A DNA stretch of 9,627 nucleotides from Balneola sp. (GTDB lineage Bacteria; Bacteroidota; Rhodothermia; Balneolales; Balneolaceae), in contig PCAT01000015.1 of assembly GCA_002730655.1 (NCBI GenBank), positions 3,818 through 13,444 of the forward strand, in the 5' to 3' direction. A program made the position numbers and the translations under genes. The notes below the pieces were generated by a model. That model did not search any database. It saw nothing but the letters and a program-made list of their open reading frames with translations, and was not told where the DNA came from. Shown here piece after piece: positions 5,999 through 9,627 of this stretch (its first letter is position 1; every line of letters starts with the position of its first letter).

Positions 5999-7402
5999 TT
6001 AGGAAATTATTGGTAGCTCAAAATAAAAATGACTACCTTTTCCTACTTCACTACTTACTAGTATGTCAGTTCCGTGTGCTCTTAAAATACCACGTACAAT
6101 TGCAAGCCCTAATCCTGTGCCGCCTTTATCTCTTGAACGGGCTTTATCCGTACGGTAAAAACGGTCAAAAAGACGATCTAAATGTTCGGATGCAATACCG
6201 ATACCCGTATCCTGTATCGAAATTTGGATTTGAGCCTCTACTTGTTCACAGATCACCTTTATACTACCTTCGTTGGTATACTTTAAGGCATTCGTAATAA
6301 GATTATCCATCACCTGATCTAACTTATCTCGATCGGCATGTACTGTCATGTTACTTTCAACTGTTAAAATTAAATCGATATTTTTTTCTTGTGCTAATGG
6401 TTCATATGTAGTGATTATTTTCTCTAAAAAAGACTTTAATTCTACTACCTCTTTATCAATAAAATGTTGATCCATATCATATCTTTGCAGCATTTTTATG
6501 TCATTAAATAAACGACTAACCCGTTCCACTTGGTTATGCATGGTTACCATGTATTGTGACTTTTTCTCTTGTGATAAACTCTCTAATTGGAGCATTTCAA
6601 TAGCACCAGATATCGTGTGTAATGGATTTCTCACCTCGTGAGCAATATCGGTAAAAAATTGTGTTTGCTTTTCGTTCAGTAATTGGAGTTGCCTGTTATC
6701 TTTTTTAAACCGTTCCGCCATTTTATTTAGTGAGCTAGCAAGGGTTCCAAACTCATCATTTCTATCCATTTCAAGGGTTTCATGCGTCTCACCATCAGCA
6801 ATAGTTAGCGCCGCATCATTAAGCTCTTTAATAGGCGCTGCCATATATTTTGAAAAAATAAGACTCACCACCATTACTGCGGCTATTGAAAAAAGCATTC
6901 CCGCATAAATAATATGACGAATACTATCTACTGCTTCATAATATTCTTCTTTATCCTTACTAATTCGTAAGTAACTCACGCTTGGAAATCCGTCATTCAC
7001 TTTAGCAAAAGCAACCAACCTTGAATATTCTGGATCGTTCATTATATATATATTCTCATTATTCGCTCGCACTGAATCCACTACAAGGTCACTTAAAAAT
7101 TCTCGTGAATCTATAAAAATTTGCTCTGGTTGAGTATTATATATTGGTATCCCAGTTGAATCAAAAAGGGCTAAATCATATTCGAATAAATCCGTTGTTT
7201 CTGTAATAAATGGGAAGAAATCGGTATTCTCGTCTGAAGATTCTACGGCTTGTCGAACAATACGCATATCGTTTTTAAACTCATCAAGCCCTGCTGCAAA
7301 TAAGAAGAAACGAATACTCAGAATGGCATAGGCACTAATGGTGATTATACCAATGATTAGTAGTAATATATAAGTTATCGAAAGCTTGGATTGAATATTC
7401 AT
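5999..7402 (-). CDS. Membrane sensor histidine kinase (HAMP-HisKA-HATPase_c)
   Basis: This 467-residue class I kinase has TM1 at about 9-37, an extracytoplasmic sensor region of about 125 residues (38-162), TM2 at about 163-186, HAMP at about 187-238, and a HisKA domain with the phospho-acceptor H255 in FTDIAHEVRNPL (the usual SHELRTPL replaced by AHEVRNPL). The ATPase domain is complete: N-box DNLITNALKY (366-375), G1 DTGIGI (398-403), the F-box around LFDRFYR (411-417) and G2 GGTGLGLA (427-434). It should autophosphorylate and signal to the response regulator, whose stop codon it overlaps by ATGA (7399-7402), which implies translational coupling. I do not recognise the sensor region, so the stimulus is unknown. 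The gene converges on the heme-uptake operon with a shared terminator, which makes envelope, metal or heme stress plausible but unproven. Confidence 0.95.
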   Translation of the reverse strand: MNIQSKLSITYILLLIIGIITISAYAILSIRFFLFAAGLDEFKNDMRIVRQAVESSDENTDFFPFITETTDLFEYDLALFDSTGIPIYNTQPEQIFIDSREFLSDLVVDSVRANNENIYIMNDPEYSRLVAFAKVNDGFPSVSYLRISKDKEEYYEAVDSIRHIIYAGMLFSIAAVMVVSLIFSKYMAAPIKELNDAALTIADGETHETLEMDRNDEFGTLASSLNKMAERFKKDNRQLQLLNEKQTQFFTDIAHEVRNPLHTISGAIEMLQLESLSQEKKSQYMVTMHNQVERVSRLFNDIKMLQRYDMDQHFIDKEVVELKSFLEKIITTYEPLAQEKNIDLILTVESNMTVHADRDKLDQVMDNLITNALKYTNEGSIKVICEQVEAQIQISIQDTGIGIASEHLDRLFDRFYRTDKARSRDKGGTGLGLAIVRGILRAHGTDILVSSEVGKGSHFYFELPIIS

Positions 7403-8100
7403 GAATGTAGAAACTCTCTATTGAAACCATAGCCGACACCTCTGTAGGTTTTTATTAATTTACCCTCATCTTTCATTTTTAATCGAAGGTTTTTTATATG
7501 TACGTCTACAGTTCGATCATAAATAAATTTTCCTTCATCCGAAATATGCTTTAAAATATCATGTCTACTAAATACAACTTTAGGATTAGTAAAAAATAAT
7601 TCAGCTACAATGTATTCCGTATGTGTTAGATCTATTTGCTGATTACCAATAAACATCTGCTTTGATTCGGTATCTAAATAAACATGGTCATACCGTAGCC
7701 ATTGCTTTTTTTCTGGTTGCATTCTTCTGAGTTGACTCTCAACATGAGCCTTGATTAAATGTAAGCCAGCTGGCTTTTTAATGTAATCATCCGCTCCAAG
7801 CTCTAGACCTTCAATTTCATCTTTTTCCTCATCTCTAGCCGTTAAGAAAAGAACTGGAATATCAGATAAGACCGGATGTTTCCTAATATGTGCACAGATT
7901 TTTTTACCATCCATATAGGGTACCATGATATCTAAAATAGCTAAATCAATTTCATCTGCAACAGACTCTATAATAGCTAATGCCTGCTTGCCATCCTTTG
8001 CCCAGTGAGTTTTGAATTGATTTATCTCTAAATAATTAGCTAATATTTCACCCGACTCTAATTCATCTTCCAATAGTAATAAGGTATGTTTTATCTCCAC
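7399..8100 (-). CDS. OmpR/PhoB-family response regulator
   Basis: This 233-residue protein has a receiver domain at 1-125 with all phosphorylation residues: E11/D12 acidic pair, D57 acceptor (LAILDIMVP), T87 (FLTARDEE) and K109 in KKPAG. A winged-helix DNA-binding domain follows (about 135-230), with the recognition-helix region DRTVDVHIKNLRLKMK (195-210) and the RGVGYGF wing (220-226). Phosphorylated members bind tandem direct repeats near promoters. The start is GTG at 8100: an in-frame stop lies a few codons upstream and the next Met (59) is inside the receiver, so no ATG start is possible. It is the first gene of a two-gene operon with the sensor kinase. Upstream lies an AGATTCATGAATCT palindrome that may be used for autoregulation. 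Confidence 0.95.
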   Translation of the reverse strand: MEIKHTLLLLEDELESGEILANYLEINQFKTHWAKDGKQALAIIESVADEIDLAILDIMVPYMDGKKICAHIRKHPVLSDIPVLFLTARDEEKDEIEGLELGADDYIKKPAGLHLIKAHVESQLRRMQPEKKQWLRYDHVYLDTESKQMFIGNQQIDLTHTEYIVAELFFTNPKVVFSRHDILKHISDEGKFIYDRTVDVHIKNLRLKMKDEGKLIKTYRGVGYGFNREFLHS

Positions 8101-8119
8101 GTTTATGAGGTTTTATTGA

Positions 8120-8133
8120 AGATTCATGAATCT
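8120..8133. promoter_or_regulatory. 14-base perfect palindrome just upstream of the response regulator
   Basis: AGATTCATGAATCT is self-complementary and ends 20 bases before the GTG start of the response regulator. On the minus strand the region also reads as TTAGATTCA and GAATCTTCA ten bases apart, each 7 of 9 identical to the repeat seen before the TonB receptor. It could be an autoregulatory site; only the palindrome is directly observed. The rest of the 8101-8238 gap holds no gene. Confidence 0.3.
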
Positions 8134-8188
8134 AATGGAGGCTTGTTTTGTCAAATCAATATCTTTATTTAGCACTATAGTTACTCTC

Positions 8189-8202
8189 TTTAATTAATTA
8201 AA
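8189..8202. promoter_or_regulatory. AT-only palindrome in the regulator/SDR divergent gap
   Basis: TTTAATTAATTAAA is a perfect 14-base palindrome 37 bases upstream of the SDR start. It could be part of the SDR promoter, an AT-rich UP-like element or a protein site, but such sequences arise easily by chance in AT-rich DNA. Confidence 0.2.
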
Positions 8203-8238
8203 TTATAAACATAACTTTTGTAAATAACATCTAATACT

Positions 8239-9054
8239 ATGACCGCGCATGCCACATCTAATCTACCTGTTATTTGGATAACAGGAGCTTCCTCTGGTAT
8301 AGGTAAAGCTTTTGCACAGCAATATGCAAAAGATGGCGCCCATCTTATTTTATCTTCCAGACGGGTCGATGAATTAGAAAAACTTAAATCTGAGTTAACA
8401 AGCTTTTCCAATGGTGATATACTCATCATACCATTAGATCTTTCTTCCGGAGATGTATCTCTGCAGAAAAAAACAGAAGAAGCTTGGACATGGAAGAATA
8501 AGGTGGATGTGCTAGTAAATAATGGAGGCATTAGTCAGCGCTCATTATTTCTTGAAACCGATATAAAAACTATTCGCAGACTCTTAGAGGTTAATTTGTT
8601 TGGAGCTCTAGCCCTCAGCCGTTTTATCTTACCTGGCATGGTCAATCAAGGATCTGGTCACATTATCGTGACTAGCTCAGTAGCTGGAAAGTTTGGCACC
8701 AAATACCGATCCGGTTACGCAGCGAGTAAACATGCAATTCAAGGGGCCTTCGATTCCATACGTCAAGAAATGTATGAGCATAATATTGACATTACAGTAG
8801 TATGCCCTGGACCTATAAAAACAGCCATAACACAAAATTCACTCACTGGTGATGGAAAAGCTTTCGGGAAGATGGGTGATTTACATACTCATGCAATGGA
8901 ACCCAATGAAATGCTTAGACGAATCTGGCCAAAAATTAAGGCCCGAAAAGAAGAAATTGCAGTTTCTGGACCTAAAGAGCGATTCGCCTTGTTGCTCAAA
9001 AGAGTGGCTCCAGGGATTCTAAATCGCATACTAAAACAATCAAAAGTAGTATAA
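8239..9054 (+). CDS. Classical short-chain dehydrogenase/reductase (SDR), DHRS7-like
   Basis: This 271-residue classical SDR is full length. The Rossmann cofactor motif TGASSGIG lies at 15-22, the NNGG motif at 94-97 (the A of NNAG replaced by G, as in several DHRS7-like members), catalytic N119, S147, Y160 and K164 (S-x12-Y-x3-K), and the PGPIKT loop at about 190-195. Basic residues after the second strand (SSRR, 39-42) favour NADP(H). It should catalyse NAD(P)H-dependent carbonyl/alcohol interconversion in the cytoplasm or at the membrane. The basic, hydrophobic C-terminus (about 250-271) could bind the membrane peripherally. The substrate cannot be told from the sequence. ATG 8239 places the first beta-strand at residue 10, as expected. 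It is divergent from the two-component operon and convergent with the DUF58 gene, so it is probably monocistronic. Confidence 0.92.
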   Translation: MTAHATSNLPVIWITGASSGIGKAFAQQYAKDGAHLILSSRRVDELEKLKSELTSFSNGDILIIPLDLSSGDVSLQKKTEEAWTWKNKVDVLVNNGGISQRSLFLETDIKTIRRLLEVNLFGALALSRFILPGMVNQGSGHIIVTSSVAGKFGTKYRSGYAASKHAIQGAFDSIRQEMYEHNIDITVVCPGPIKTAITQNSLTGDGKAFGKMGDLHTHAMEPNEMLRRIWPKIKARKEEIAVSGPKERFALLLKRVAPGILNRILKQSKVV

Positions 9055-9067
9055 ATAAGTATAAATA
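9048..9067 (+). repeat. Two adjacent 10-base direct repeats across the SDR stop codon
   Basis: AGTATAAATA is repeated head to tail at 9048-9057 and 9058-9067; the first copy contains the SDR stop codon (9052-9054). A flanking AGTAGT (9045-9050) and ACTACT (9072-9077) could pair weakly, but with no T-tract this is not a convincing terminator. No other candidate is seen in the 57-base convergent gap. Confidence 0.4.
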
Positions 9068-9111
9068 TTGAACTACTACTGCCATAACTCATACATCTAT
9101 TCCTAGCTATA

Positions 9112-9627
9112 CTATCCTAAACGACTTCTCTTTTTCAAATAATGAATTAGAGCTTCACTGAAAGGATGCTCGGTGGAAACGGATTCAAAATCTATTTGAA
9201 ACTCATTACAAGCCTGCTTAAACCGTTGTAAATACATAGTCACTTTTGCCCGATAATCTTGAGCTACTTGAGCGGGTGAAATTTCGAGTTGCTCACCGCT
9301 CTCAAGGTCTTCTAGTAAATAACGCTCATCTTCGAGATTTAAGTTCAATTCCGTGTAATGCTCGGTTATATTGAACAATATAATTTCATGCTTACGATGG
9401 CGTAAATGTTTAAGTGCAGAAATTAATGCATCATGCGTTTCTATGTTTTCAAATAGGTCAGTAAAGATTACCACTAAACTTCGTTGGTGAATACGTTCAG
9501 CTAATTCATGCAATGCAGCAGCTGAAGCGGTAAAATCACCTTTATTTACCGTCAAATAAGGCTCTATCTCTAAAAAGATACGCCTCAAATGCCGCCTAGT
9601 ACCCTTTGCGGGGAGTATAGTACGTAG
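9112..9627 (-). CDS. DUF58 domain protein, C-terminal part (N-terminus beyond right edge)
   Basis: The frame stays open to the window edge, so 171 C-terminal residues are visible and the true start is outside; the TTG at 9588 is internal. The beginning, LPAKGTRRHLRRI, matches the DUF58 segment that precedes the vWA-like part (loss of 'Fs..v...lPP..g..h'). The SLVVIFTDLFEN strand (50-61, with D57) is the usual 'rslvvliSDlf' landmark. DUF58 proteins are vWA-related and normally sit beside MoxR AAA+ ATPases and Bat/vWA aerotolerance-type genes, with roles in chaperone-like or cofactor-insertion assembly. MoxR would be expected further right, outside this window. Two closely spaced stops (TAG 9112 and nearby) end the frame. 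The family call is firm; the function is known only in general terms. Confidence 0.85.
   Translation of the reverse strand, partial: LRTILPAKGTRRHLRRIFLEIEPYLTVNKGDFTASAAALHELAERIHQRSLVVIFTDLFENIETHDALISALKHLRHRKHEIILFNITEHYTELNLNLEDERYLLEDLESGEQLEISPAQVAQDYRAKVTMYLQRFKQACNEFQIDFESVSTEHPFSEALIHYLKKRSRLG

Noticed and set aside
8147..8167. TTTG followed by TATCTTTA as a Bacteroidota-type promoter for the SDR gene
   Set aside because: Only 9 bases separate the elements, far less than the roughly 19-21 expected between -33 and -7.
8190..8531. Open frame antisense to the SDR start and its upstream gap
   Set aside because: The SDR has all catalytic motifs on the opposite strand; the antisense product is low-quality sequence.
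9045..9077. AGTAGT/ACTACT pair as a terminator between the SDR and DUF58 genes
   Set aside because: The stem is 6 bp with a 21-base loop and no T-tract on either strand.

Overview
The window is an AT-rich stretch of bacterial chromosome, most likely from the Bacteroidota/Balneolota branch. The reasons are: a TonB-dependent receptor with an N-terminal carboxypeptidase-like domain, an HmuY-family lipoprotein beside it, start codons with no recognisable Shine-Dalgarno sequences, and at least one TAnnTTTG-like -7 promoter element. The low GC and the SCO1/PCuAC/DUF411/DUF423 mix would fit Balneolaceae, but that placement is inference. Coding density is high, no gap exceeds about 150 bases, and I see no tRNA, rRNA, CRISPR array or mobile element.

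Region 1 (1-2215) handles copper. A 5'-truncated SCO1/SenC copper chaperone and a PCuAC copper-chaperone lipoprotein lie 11 bases apart on the plus strand, a pair that normally delivers Cu(I) to the CuA centre of cytochrome oxidase. Facing them is a CopG-type DUF411 protein with its CxCC motif. A hairpin with a T-tract on the minus strand separates the two units. A DUF423 membrane protein is transcribed divergently from copG, and the gap between them holds a 6-2-6 inverted repeat next to a possible copG promoter element.

Region 2 (2216-5980) is a probable heme-acquisition pair: an HmuR-like TonB-dependent outer-membrane receptor and a surface lipoprotein made of two tandem HmuY domains. Two exact 9-base copies spaced 11 bp apart lie upstream of the receptor. 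A strong bidirectional terminator closes the unit.

Region 3 (5999-8100, minus strand) is a two-component system: an OmpR-family response regulator followed by a HAMP/HisKA sensor kinase, overlapping by ATGA and converging on the heme operon. Region 4 is a classical SDR oxidoreductase (8239-9054, plus) and the C-terminal part of a DUF58 protein (9112-9627, minus) that runs off the right edge.

The most interesting items are the two-domain HmuY with its repeated candidate heme-ligand histidines, and the 11-bp-spaced direct repeats upstream of the receptor, which look like an OmpR-type binding site and could connect the two-component system to heme uptake. No wholly new system is evident.
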